In this document: piece after piece, positions 20,326 through 27,540 of the stretch | Position numbering within the stretch: the first letter of the stretch is position 1 | Layout of the letters: each line of letters opens with the position of its first letter | From: Bacteroidales bacterium | GTDB lineage: Bacteria > Bacteroidota > Bacteroidia > Bacteroidales > UBA1715 | Assembly: GCA_024402335.1 (NCBI GenBank) | Contig: JAKSTZ010000005.1 | Location: 33,222 to 97,221 of the forward strand | Direction: 5' to 3' | Length of the DNA: 64,000 nucleotides | Position numbers and translations under genes: made by a program | The notes under the pieces: generated by a model | Seen by the model: the letters and a program-made list of their open reading frames with translations, nothing else | Databases searched by the model: none | What the model was told of the DNA's origin: nothing

Positions 20326-20357
20326 CTTGTTTTATTTGAAAAATAATCGTAGTTTTG
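20326..20357 (+). promoter_or_regulatory. Promoter of the LOG-family gene
   Basis: TTG at 20327-20329 and the -7 box TAGTTTTG at 20350-20357 are separated by 20 bases, matching the Bacteroidota -33/-7 pattern. The ATG is 28 bases downstream. Confidence 0.6.
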
Positions 20358-20385
20358 AGAAATTACATTTAAAAATTCAATAATT

Positions 20386-21102
20386 ATGGCTAAGAATCAG
20401 AAAAAAAATGAGGAAATCTCAATGCAAAGAGAGTGGCAAAGTATAAAAGCTGAAAATACATGGGAAATCTTCAAATATATGTCTGAGTTTGTTGAAGGTT
20501 TCGAGAAACTCACAAAAATAGGTCCATGTGTATCTATTTTTGGTTCGGCAAGAACTAAGGAAACTTCTGAATATTATAAGTTGGCAAAAGATATTGCTTT
20601 CTTGTTGACTAAACACGGTTATGGTATTATTACAGGTGGTGGACCTGGTATAATGGAAGCTGGTAACCTTGGTGCACAAAAAGGAAAAGGTAAGTCGGTT
20701 GGTATAAATATTTCATTGCCTTTCGAACAATCTGCAAACAATTTCATTGATAACGATAAATTGATAACATTCGATTATTTCTTCACAAGAAAAACAATGT
20801 TCATGCGTTATTCTCAAGGTTTTGTGGTAATGCCTGGTGGTTTCGGTACTTTCGATGAATTGTTCGAAGCAATTACATTGATTCAAACAGGAAAAATTGA
20901 AAAATTCCCTATCGTTCTTGTCGGTAGATCATACTGGGAAGGCATGGTGAAATGGATAAAAGAAGTTGTTTTAGATCGTGAAAAGAATATCAGCGAAGGT
21001 GATATGGATTTGTTACATATTGTTGACTCGGCAGACGAGGCTGTAGATGTTATAAATACATTCTACAATAAATCAGACTCACGTCTTCGCCCGAACTTCT
21101 AA
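20386..21102 (+). CDS. LOG-family Rossmann-fold protein (TIGR00730-type nucleotide phosphoribohydrolase)
   Basis: This 238-residue protein carries the lysine-decarboxylase-like/LOG signatures. They are 'SIFGSARTKETSEYYKLAKDIA', 'GYGIITGGGPGIMEAGNLGAQKGKGKSVGINI', 'ARKTMFMR'-like 'TRKTMFMRYSQGFVVMPGGFGTFDELFEAITLIQTGK', and 'PIVLVGRSYWEGMVKW'. The PGGxGTxxE motif forms the active site that releases ribose-5-phosphate from nucleoside monophosphates. In bacteria the physiological substrate is often AMP-like or cytokinin nucleotides. It is cytoplasmic, probably dimeric, and monocistronic, with its own promoter. The biological role in this organism is unknown. Confidence 0.9.
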   Translation: MAKNQKKNEEISMQREWQSIKAENTWEIFKYMSEFVEGFEKLTKIGPCVSIFGSARTKETSEYYKLAKDIAFLLTKHGYGIITGGGPGIMEAGNLGAQKGKGKSVGINISLPFEQSANNFIDNDKLITFDYFFTRKTMFMRYSQGFVVMPGGFGTFDELFEAITLIQTGKIEKFPIVLVGRSYWEGMVKWIKEVVLDREKNISEGDMDLLHIVDSADEAVDVINTFYNKSDSRLRPNF

Positions 21103-21151
21103 TTTGCGCAAGATTTGTCTGTATAAGCGTACGGAATTATTGAAAAAATTC

Positions 21152-21159
21152 TATATTTG
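21152..21159 (+). promoter_or_regulatory. -7 box of the ilv operon leader transcript
   Basis: TATATTTG fits TAnnTTTG exactly and lies 21 bases upstream of the leader-peptide ATG at 21180. A start about seven bases downstream would give a leader of about 170 bases before ilvD. No convincing -33 box was seen. Confidence 0.6.
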
Positions 21160-21179
21160 CAGAAAAGAAAACAGAATTT

Positions 21180-21227
21180 ATGCTTTACAATATAGTAACT
21201 GTGGTAGTCGTGGATGTCATTCAGTAA
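21180..21227 (+). CDS. Branched-chain amino-acid leader peptide of the ilvDBN operon
   Basis: A 15-codon ORF encodes MLYNIVTVVVVDVIQ and ends in TAA. Nine residues are branched-chain amino acids (six Val, two Ile, one Leu), including four consecutive Val at codons 8-11 (21201-21212). Such a composition in a short ORF directly before branched-chain biosynthesis genes is the hallmark of a ribosome-mediated attenuation leader, in which ribosome stalling at Val/Ile/Leu codons reports charged-tRNA levels. The last codons overlap the 5' arm of a protector hairpin (see next feature). No ribosome-binding site was recognised, which is usual in this phylum. The ORF is too short for ordinary gene finders. 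Confidence 0.85.
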   Translation: MLYNIVTVVVVDVIQ

Positions 21228-21289
21228 TGAATGGTGTTTGACTATACAAAATATGAAAGCACCATTCTCCTATGAGTTTGGTGCTTTTC
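21216..21289 (+). promoter_or_regulatory. ilv transcription attenuator (protector, antiterminator and terminator stems)
   Basis: Three mutually exclusive pairings are visible. Protector: CATTCA (21218-21223) with TGAATG (21228-21233), extendable by two G-U pairs. Antiterminator: GAATGGTG (21229-21236) with CACCATTC (21260-21267), eight perfect pairs. Terminator: AAAGCACCA (21256-21264) with TGGTGCTTT (21279-21287), followed by TCGTTTG, a weak U-tract. A ribosome stalled at the Val run would cover the protector 5' arm and free the antiterminator. A ribosome reaching the stop at 21225-21227 would mask 21228-21236 and let the terminator form. This is the classical logic of trp, his and ilv attenuation. 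Confidence 0.85.
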
Positions 21290-21336
21290 GTTTGAAAAGC
21301 ATAGATTTATAAAAAAGAACTTTAAAATTAAACACA

Positions 21337-23166
21337 ATGGGATTTCCTTTAAGAAGTGAAACATCAACACAAGGTCGATTAATGGCTGGCGCACGTAGTT
21401 TGTGGCGTGCAAATGGAATGAAAGAAGAACAAATTGGTAAACCAATTATTGCTATTGCAAACTCATTCACTCAATTTGTTCCTGGACATGTTCACCTACA
21501 TGAAATTGGTCAGAAAGTAAAGGCTGCTATCGAAGCAGAAGGTTGCTTTGCTGCAGAATTCAATACTATTGCAATAGACGATGGTATTGCAATGGGACAT
21601 ACTGGTATGTTATATTCACTTCCTTCACGTGAAATTATTGCCGACAGTGTTGAATATATGTGTAATGCGCATAAGGTAGATGCATTGGTTTGTATCAGTA
21701 ACTGTGATAAAATTACTCCAGGTATGTTGATTGCAGCAATGCGTTTGAATATTCCTACAATTTTTGTTTCTGGTGGTCCGATGGAAGCTGGCGTAATCAA
21801 TAAAGAAAAATACGATTTGATTGACGCTATGGTTATGGCATTAGACTCAAATGTTGATGATGCAACTCTTGATGCTGTTGAAAAGAATGCGTGTCCTACT
21901 TGTGGTTCTTGCTCAGGTATGTTTACAGCAAACTCAATGAACTGCTTGACTGAAGCATTAGGTTTGTCGTTGCCAGGAAATGGTAGTATTGTTTCTACTC
22001 ACGTAAACAGAGAAAATTTGTTTGTTCGTGCAGCAAAACAAATCGTTGCTAATACAAAGAAATATTACGAGGAAGGAGATACTTCAGTACTTCCACGTTC
22101 AATTGCAACTCGTGCGGCATTTTTGAACTCAATGAAAATGGATATAGCTATGGGTGGTTCTTCAAATACGGTTCTTCACTTGTTGGCTGTTGCTCACGAA
22201 GCTGGTGTTGAATTTAAGATGAAGGATATTGACCAATTGTCTCGTCAAGTTCCATGTGTATGTAAAGTTGCTCCAAATACTAAGAAATACCATATCGAAG
22301 ATGTAAACCGTGCAGGTGGTGTTATGGGTATTCTTGGTGTTCTTGATCAAAAAGGTCTTCTTGATACCAGTGTTCGCCGTGTTGATGGTATGACATTGGC
22401 AGAAGCTTTGAATACTTACGATATTCTTCGTAGTTCAGCCGACGCTAATCTTACAGAAATCTATAAGAGTGCTCCAAAAGGTGATAGAACTACAAAAATG
22501 GGTTCTCAAAACACTATGTATAAAGAATTTGACAAAGACCGTGCGGAAGGTTGTATCCGTGATATCGACCACGCTTACACAAAAGATGGCGGTCTTGCAG
22601 TTCTTTTCGGAAACATTGCAAAAGAAGGATGTATTGTTAAGGTAGCTGGTGTAGATGAATCATTGTTTACATTCAAAGGAAATGCTAAAGTGTATCATTC
22701 TCAAGAAGATGCATGCGATGCAATTATCAAAGATGAAATCCAAGCAGGTGATGTTGTTGTAATTATATATGAAGGCCCTAAAGGTGGTCCTGGTATGCAA
22801 GAAATGTTATATCCAACTTCATATTTGAAATCAAAACATCTTGGAAAAGCATGTGCATTGATTACTGACGGTCGTTTCTCTGGTGGAACATCAGGTCTTT
22901 CAATAGGACACGTTTCTCCAGAAGCTGCTAGTGGTGGAGAAATCGGTTTAGTTCGTAATGGCGACCAAATTTTGTTCGATATACCTAATCGTAAAGTGGA
23001 ACTTCTAATTTCTGACGAAGAATTAGAAAATCGTAGAAAAGAAGAATTGGCAAAAGGTAAATTGGCATTCAAACCAAACAGAGAACGTTTTGTTCCAAAT
23101 TCTTTGAAAGTATATGCTCAAAATGTTGCATCAGCAGATCTTGGTGGTGTACGTGTAATAGAATAA
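21337..23166 (+). CDS. ilvD: Dihydroxy-acid dehydratase IlvD
   Basis: IlvD dehydrates 2,3-dihydroxy-isovalerate and -methylvalerate in valine and isoleucine synthesis. The 609-residue protein is of the E. coli type. It opens '[23 protein letters not shown]', has '[13 protein letters not shown]' (no cysteine here, unlike the short [2Fe-2S] subgroup), '[12 protein letters not shown]' (Cys123), and '[18 protein letters not shown]' (Cys186-Cys192 region), supporting an oxygen-sensitive [4Fe-4S] cluster. The C-terminal '[24 protein letters not shown]' is the conserved substrate-domain motif. It is the first structural gene of the attenuated ilvDBN operon and lies 47 bases after the terminator stem. 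Confidence 0.98.
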   Translation: MGFPLRSETSTQGRLMAGARSLWRANGMKEEQIGKPIIAIANSFTQFVPGHVHLHEIGQKVKAAIEAEGCFAAEFNTIAIDDGIAMGHTGMLYSLPSREIIADSVEYMCNAHKVDALVCISNCDKITPGMLIAAMRLNIPTIFVSGGPMEAGVINKEKYDLIDAMVMALDSNVDDATLDAVEKNACPTCGSCSGMFTANSMNCLTEALGLSLPGNGSIVSTHVNRENLFVRAAKQIVANTKKYYEEGDTSVLPRSIATRAAFLNSMKMDIAMGGSSNTVLHLLAVAHEAGVEFKMKDIDQLSRQVPCVCKVAPNTKKYHIEDVNRAGGVMGILGVLDQKGLLDTSVRRVDGMTLAEALNTYDILRSSADANLTEIYKSAPKGDRTTKMGSQNTMYKEFDKDRAEGCIRDIDHAYTKDGGLAVLFGNIAKEGCIVKVAGVDESLFTFKGNAKVYHSQEDACDAIIKDEIQAGDVVVIIYEGPKGGPGMQEMLYPTSYLKSKHLGKACALITDGRFSGGTSGLSIGHVSPEAASGGEIGLVRNGDQILFDIPNRKVELLISDEELENRRKEELAKGKLAFKPNRERFVPNSLKVYAQNVASADLGGVRVIE

Positions 23167-23173
23167 ATTTCAG

Positions 23174-23201
23174 TAGAGACGTGGTGTAAATCACGTCTCT
23201 A
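23174..23201. repeat. Perfect 10-bp palindromic hairpin between ilvD and ilvB (REP-like)
   Basis: TAGAGACGTG (23174-23183) pairs with CACGTCTCTA (23192-23201) around an 8-base loop. There is no T-run after it, so it is unlikely to be a full terminator. It may stabilise or process the ilv mRNA, or be a REP-type repeat. The stem shares the GAGACG core with the hairpin at 19,456. Confidence 0.75.
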
Positions 23202-23231
23202 TTAAAAAATATAAACCAATATTCATTTAAT

Positions 23232-24914
23232 ATGACAGGCGCAGAAGCTTTATTACAATGTTTATTACAAGAAGGTGTAAAAACTGTTTTCGGGTATCCG
23301 GGCGGAACTATTATGCCTTTGTATGATAAATTATATTATTACGGAGATAAAATTAATCACATTTTAACACGCCATGAACAAGGTGCCGTGCATGCTGCTC
23401 AAGGTTTTGCAAGAGCAACAGGAATGGTCGGCGTTTGTATGGCAACGTCAGGTCCTGGTGCTACAAATTTGGTGACAGGTATTGCCGACGCAATGATTGA
23501 TTCTACTCCAATTATTGCAATAACAGCGCAAGTCGTTTCAAAATCTTTGGGAACGGACGAATTCCAAGAAGTTGATATTATAGGTGTTACTATGCCTATT
23601 ACTAAATGGAATTACCAAATAACTTCGGCTGACGAAATTCCAGAAATAATAGCGAAAGCGTTTTATTTGGCACAAACTGGTCGTCCTGGACCGATTTTGA
23701 TTGATATTACTAAAGATGCATTGGTGAATGAATGTAATTTCACGAAATACACTCCTTGTACATATGTTCGTGGTTACTATCCATATCCGAAATTGAACGA
23801 AGACGATGTTCAAAAAGCAGTAGAATTGATTAATAGTGCTGAAAAACCTCTTATCCTTGCTGGTCATGGAGTTAGTTTGAGTCGTGCTCAGAAAGAATTG
23901 GCTGCATTGTCGGAAAGAGCAGGTATTCCAGTTGCTTCTACGATTATGAACTTGAATGGTATGGATAATGATCATCCAAACTATGTTGGTATGCTTGGTA
24001 TGCACGGAAGTTATGCAGTAAACCTAAAAACAAACGAAGCTGATGTAATTATTGGTGTCGGACTTCGTTTTGATAGCCGTGTTACAGGTAATTTGAATAA
24101 GTATGCAAAGCAGGCGAAAATCATTCATATTGAAATAGATCAGGCAGAAATAGGAAAAATAATTAATCCTTGTATCTCAATAAATTGTGATGCAAAAACG
24201 GCTTTGGATGCTTTGAGCAAGTCTGTTAAACCTGCAAACCATAAGGATTGGATAGATAGTTTCAAACCTTTGCATCAAAAAGAAGTTGAAGAAGTAATAG
24301 AGAAAGCAATTCATCCAACGTCAGGAGACATCAAAATGGGTGAAGTTATCAATATGATTTCTGAAAAAACAAAAGGTTCCGCTATAGTTGTAACCGATGT
24401 TGGACAAAATCAAATGGCTGCTTGTCGTTACTATAAATTCAAACAAGGTTCTGAAATACTTACGTCAGGTGGTTTGGGAACTATGGGGTATGGTATTCCT
24501 GCTGGTGTAGGAGCAAAAGTAGCCCGTCCAGAAAAGCAAGTTATTACTTTTGTTGGTGATGGTGGTTTCCAAATGACTGCACAAGAACTTGGTACAATGT
24601 CGGCAAACAATATTGGTTTGAAGATAGTTCTTTTAAATAATACGTATCTTGGAAATGTACGTCAATGGCAAGAAATGTTCTTTGGTGGTCGTTATTCATT
24701 CGTAGATATTGCAGGTCCTGATTTTGTTACTATTGCAAAAGGTTGGAAGGTTGCTAGTAAGCGTGTTGTTGAACGTAAAGATTTGTCCGCTGCAATTGAC
24801 GAAATGTTAGCAGATGACAAACCGTATGTGTTAGAAGTAGCAATAGAACCAGAAGAAAATATTCTACCTATGGTAGAACCAGGAGCAGGCGTTTCTGAAA
24901 TGAAATTAAAATAA
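23232..24914 (+). CDS. ilvB: Acetolactate synthase large (catalytic) subunit IlvB
   Basis: IlvB condenses two pyruvates, or pyruvate and 2-oxobutyrate, using ThDP and FAD; this is the first common step of branched-chain synthesis. The 560 residues show the ThDP catalytic glutamate in 'RHEQGAVHAAQGFARATG' (Glu49), 'TSGPGATNLVTGIADAMIDSTP', the FAD-binding middle domain ('VIIGVGLRFDSRVTGN'), and the ThDP-Mg motif 'VGDGGFQMTAQELGTMSANNIGLKIVLLNN'. The C-terminal lid contains 'MVEPGAGVSEM'. Its stop overlaps the ilvN start by one base (TAATG), indicating translational coupling and equimolar subunits. Confidence 0.98.
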   Translation: MTGAEALLQCLLQEGVKTVFGYPGGTIMPLYDKLYYYGDKINHILTRHEQGAVHAAQGFARATGMVGVCMATSGPGATNLVTGIADAMIDSTPIIAITAQVVSKSLGTDEFQEVDIIGVTMPITKWNYQITSADEIPEIIAKAFYLAQTGRPGPILIDITKDALVNECNFTKYTPCTYVRGYYPYPKLNEDDVQKAVELINSAEKPLILAGHGVSLSRAQKELAALSERAGIPVASTIMNLNGMDNDHPNYVGMLGMHGSYAVNLKTNEADVIIGVGLRFDSRVTGNLNKYAKQAKIIHIEIDQAEIGKIINPCISINCDAKTALDALSKSVKPANHKDWIDSFKPLHQKEVEEVIEKAIHPTSGDIKMGEVINMISEKTKGSAIVVTDVGQNQMAACRYYKFKQGSEILTSGGLGTMGYGIPAGVGAKVARPEKQVITFVGDGGFQMTAQELGTMSANNIGLKIVLLNNTYLGNVRQWQEMFFGGRYSFVDIAGPDFVTIAKGWKVASKRVVERKDLSAAIDEMLADDKPYVLEVAIEPEENILPMVEPGAGVSEMKLK

Positions 24915-25468
24915 TGAGTATGGAAGAGAAGAAACTATATACAATTACGGCATTCACAGAAAACCATATTGGTTTGTTGAATAAAATCACTATTGTTTTT
25001 ACACGTCGAAAAATCAATATTGAAAGTTTAACTGTTTCGGAATCACAGATTAAGGGTATCCATAGTTTTACTATTGTGGTAAATTCAACAAAATCTATGG
25101 TTGAGAAAGTTGTGAGTCAAATAGACAAACTTGTTGAAGTTATCAAAGCGTTCTATTACGAAGAAGATCAGCTTATTGCACAAGAACTTGCATTGTATAA
25201 AATGCCAATGTCTGCAATAAAAATGATAAATATGGGTCGTTTTATCCGTGAAAATAATGCTCGTATTTTAGATATGCAGCAAGAATATTTTGTGATAGAA
25301 AAAACCGGTACGGCTCAGCAAACACAAGATTTGTTGGAAAAACTTCGCCCACTAGGAATTTTGGAATTCATCCGTTCAGGTAGAGTAATCATTACCAAAC
25401 CAATGAAAACATTGGATGAATATATGGAAGATAAAAACAATAGTTATTTTTATACTTTGGATAAATAA
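24914..25468 (+). CDS. ilvN: Acetolactate synthase small (regulatory) subunit IlvN/IlvH
   Basis: This 184-residue regulatory subunit has an N-terminal ACT domain ('LYTITAFTENHIGLLNKITIVFTRRKINIESLTVSESQIKGIHSFTIVV', about 7-60), which binds valine for feedback inhibition, and the C-terminal ALS_ss_C domain. It holds IlvB in its activated form. The start overlaps the ilvB stop by one base; a second ATG two codons later is equally possible. It is the last gene of the operon and is followed by a strong terminator. ilvC is not in this window. Confidence 0.95.
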   Translation: MSMEEKKLYTITAFTENHIGLLNKITIVFTRRKINIESLTVSESQIKGIHSFTIVVNSTKSMVEKVVSQIDKLVEVIKAFYYEEDQLIAQELALYKMPMSAIKMINMGRFIRENNARILDMQQEYFVIEKTGTAQQTQDLLEKLRPLGILEFIRSGRVIITKPMKTLDEYMEDKNNSYFYTLDK

Positions 25469-25485
25469 AAAATATTAAAATAAAG

Positions 25486-25509
25486 AAGCAAACTTATGTT
25501 TGCTTTTTT
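25486..25509 (+). terminator. Terminator of the ilvDBN operon
   Basis: AAGCAAAC, loop TTAT, GTTTGCTT, followed by TTTT. It is a perfect eight-base stem. Confidence 0.9.
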
Positions 25510-25580
25510 ATTATTTGGCTATTATTATAAAATGGAGTAATCTATTTTTTGTTGATTTAAAGAAAAAAATTGTCTGTTAT

Positions 25581-26741
25581 ATGATAAATGTGAAACTTAT
25601 ATTTAAACATTCCTTTGTATATTTTTTATGCGTTTTATTTTTTGCTTTAATCGCAAATTCAACAATGGCACAGATAAATGACGTTTTTCGCTATTGGAGT
25701 GATGAAGAGGAACTATCTTGGAAGGACTTTCATGGAACTGAAGATGATACAACATTTTGTTTTGGTATGCATTTAGGTTATGATCAGCACCAAGAAAAAG
25801 TAATGAAATGGCCGACAAAATTTTCTTATTGGACAGTGACTCCTGTCATTTTTCTTTATGACTCGTATGTGGACGACTCTCTAAAGACAGATTGTAATCT
25901 TAAATTTCGTCAAACATTATTTGACTATCGTGAATTGAATTGTAGAAAAGCGACTTTAGATTATTCTAAAACATTAGGAGGAAATAGTAGATATGACATT
26001 TTGGTTTATTACGGATATCAAATTAACAAATCAAAAGAAATAAAAGATTTTTATGCAAACTCTAGTAATGGTACAATTAAAGATACTGTTGATGCATTTT
26101 ATAATTATGTTAAGCAAGAGTTAACTTCCATATCGGTAACTGATTCTATAAAAAATATTAATTATGGCTATTATTCGGTGCCACGTGGAGTTGAGATTGT
26201 TATGGGAGCATGTTCTCATTTTTATCCGACTACGAATACAGTGTTTGATGCAGAACGAATTGGTACTTTTCTTATGGGAATGAATTTTTATTCTAGGCGA
26301 AATTGCTATGGTATGTCATTAACATTAGGACAAAGGGGTATAAGTAAACAAACTATGATTGCAACAGAGGATGACACTATAAATGTTAATGAAAAAATAC
26401 TCTCAAATTATTTGGCACTCCAATATGAAAGGAAAATAATAGATAATAAATATGTTTCCGTTGGTCCTGTTATTTCTCTTGGATCTGTTTATTACACAAG
26501 TTCTGACAAAAATAAAAATGGAGAGGTTGATTTTTTAGCATTTCGATTGGGGGTCTCTGCAAATTTACATTGTTTCTCTTTTGTCAATTTACTTGACGGA
26601 CTTGCTGGAGGAAATAGTTTAAGATTATGTCCTTATATACAATATCAACGAGATAAGGATTATGGGAAAGTAATGTCTTGGGGACTAGAAACAACTTATA
26701 TTTTTAATATTAGTGCTTTTCATGGTAATATGATGCGATAG
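25581..26741 (+). CDS. Unknown exported protein with putative beta-barrel C-terminal half
   Basis: The family was not recognised. The 386-residue protein has a long signal peptide (about 1-31, ending 'NSTMAQ'). After cleavage comes 'FRYWSDEEELSWKDFHGTEDD', reminiscent of the 'LtWsDFkG' opening of Bacteroidota DUF922-like exported proteins. A lysine-rich helical stretch follows at about 120-185. From about 190 onward, alternating aromatic and hydrophobic strands ('GTFLMGMNFYSRRNCYGMSLTLGQRG', 'YVSVGPVISLGSVYYTS', 'FRLGVSANLHCFSFVNLL', 'YGKVMSWGLETTYIFN') suggest an outer-membrane barrel. The start was moved to the ATG at 25581, because the frame upstream runs into the ilv terminator and begins with TTG. 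Codon use is very AT-rich. Confidence 0.6.
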   Translation: MINVKLIFKHSFVYFLCVLFFALIANSTMAQINDVFRYWSDEEELSWKDFHGTEDDTTFCFGMHLGYDQHQEKVMKWPTKFSYWTVTPVIFLYDSYVDDSLKTDCNLKFRQTLFDYRELNCRKATLDYSKTLGGNSRYDILVYYGYQINKSKEIKDFYANSSNGTIKDTVDAFYNYVKQELTSISVTDSIKNINYGYYSVPRGVEIVMGACSHFYPTTNTVFDAERIGTFLMGMNFYSRRNCYGMSLTLGQRGISKQTMIATEDDTINVNEKILSNYLALQYERKIIDNKYVSVGPVISLGSVYYTSSDKNKNGEVDFLAFRLGVSANLHCFSFVNLLDGLAGGNSLRLCPYIQYQRDKDYGKVMSWGLETTYIFNISAFHGNMMR

Positions 26742-26768
26742 TTGCATTTCATCCTTGCTTTACTTACA

Positions 26769-26892
26769 TTTTTCAAACACCAACACCGTATGATTTGGAA
26801 TATACATTTTTAGATAATGTTCTGCATACATTCCTTCGTCTACAGGGAGAGAGAAGTAGCTCAATGTTTCGTCAATTCTCATTAAACCGCCT
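26769..26892 (-). pseudogene. Relic of a glgB 3' end
   Basis: Read on the minus strand, these ~124 bases translate to about 40 residues closely matching the C-terminus of the intact glgB at 27,541-29,535 (shared segments include 'LMRIDETLSYFSLPVDEGMY' and 'MYIPNHTV') and end in their own TAA. The 5' part is nearly base-identical to glgB. The last ~50 bases differ, but mostly by synonymous or conservative changes. The homology stops abruptly at about 26,893, next to a perfect 9-bp hairpin (26,899-26,929). It is a non-functional fragment. Confidence 0.85.
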
Positions 26893-26995
26893 TTTTGTAT
26901 AGATTTTCAATGTTTTTAGAAAAATCTATGTGAAAAAGATAAAGATAAAGTGATTTTTTTTTAAAATTTGTCATTATTATAAAAAAATAATCCTT

Positions 26996-27400
26996 ATGAA
27001 GAAATTTATGTTTATTGTTATTACATGTATTTTAGCTTCATGTTCCCAAGAATCACATAATCCAGAAGATACAAATTCGCTTTATAGTGATAATGGGAAA
27101 ATAGTATCTGGTAGATATAAAGATTGTGGTTGTACGTCAATAGTGGTAACCGATAAATATTATTATAAAGATAATAAGGTTACCAGACATATCTTTGAAT
27201 TCACAACCAAAGATACTTCTACTGATTTAAAAACATATTATCAGCAAATGAAAGATGACGATTTCTATAAATCCGTAACATTTCAAGAACCCAATACGGT
27301 AATTGTAGATTGCTATTTTGATGAAATGACAGCAGATTCTGTTCGTAAAATATGTAAAACAATGACAGAAGAATGCAATCCCGTATATACACCAATGTAA
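26996..27400 (+). CDS. Small lipoprotein of unknown function
   Basis: This 134-residue protein has a lipoprotein signal ending 'CILASC' (Cys16). The mature part is hydrophilic and rich in Asp, Lys and Thr, with 'YKDCGCTSIVVTDKYYYKDNKVTRHIFEF' and a Cys pair near the middle plus two more Cys near the C-terminus ('KICKTMTEECNPVY'). No family was recognised. It lies between the glgB relic and the intact glgB, on the opposite strand, and is more AT-rich than core genes. It may therefore be part of a small inserted segment. It is probably periplasmic or on the inner face of the outer membrane. Confidence 0.65.
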   Translation: MKKFMFIVITCILASCSQESHNPEDTNSLYSDNGKIVSGRYKDCGCTSIVVTDKYYYKDNKVTRHIFEFTTKDTSTDLKTYYQQMKDDDFYKSVTFQEPNTVIVDCYFDEMTADSVRKICKTMTEECNPVYTPM

Positions 27401-27444
27401 AAGGATTATAGAAGAATACAACTCTCTTTGTCATTCTTAGAACC

Positions 27445-27539
27445 GTATGCCGTTAGGCATACAGTCTTGGTAGGAATCAAGAAAATCAACCACCATACAT
27501 TCCGTAGGAACGAACCGATATGGTTTGTTTCTGCGGAAT
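27445..27539. repeat. Two tandem hairpins at the 3' end of glgB
   Basis: The first hairpin is GTATGCC, loop GTTA, GGCATAC (27445-27462), a perfect seven-base stem. The second, ATTCCG... with ...CGGAAT (27499-27539), has an interrupted long stem (GGAAC.GAACC with GGTT.GTTTC). They lie between convergent genes and may form the 3' end of either transcript. No T-run makes them classical terminators. Confidence 0.6.
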
Positions 27540-27540
27540 T

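Noticed and set aside
21242..21470. Minus-strand ORFs over the ilvD start
   Set aside because: They overlap the attenuator and the ilvD 5' end and have no family features; the opposite strand is clearly coding.
25500..25580. Longer start of the exported protein at 25581
   Set aside because: Begins with TTG inside the ilv terminator; a normal signal peptide starts at 25581.
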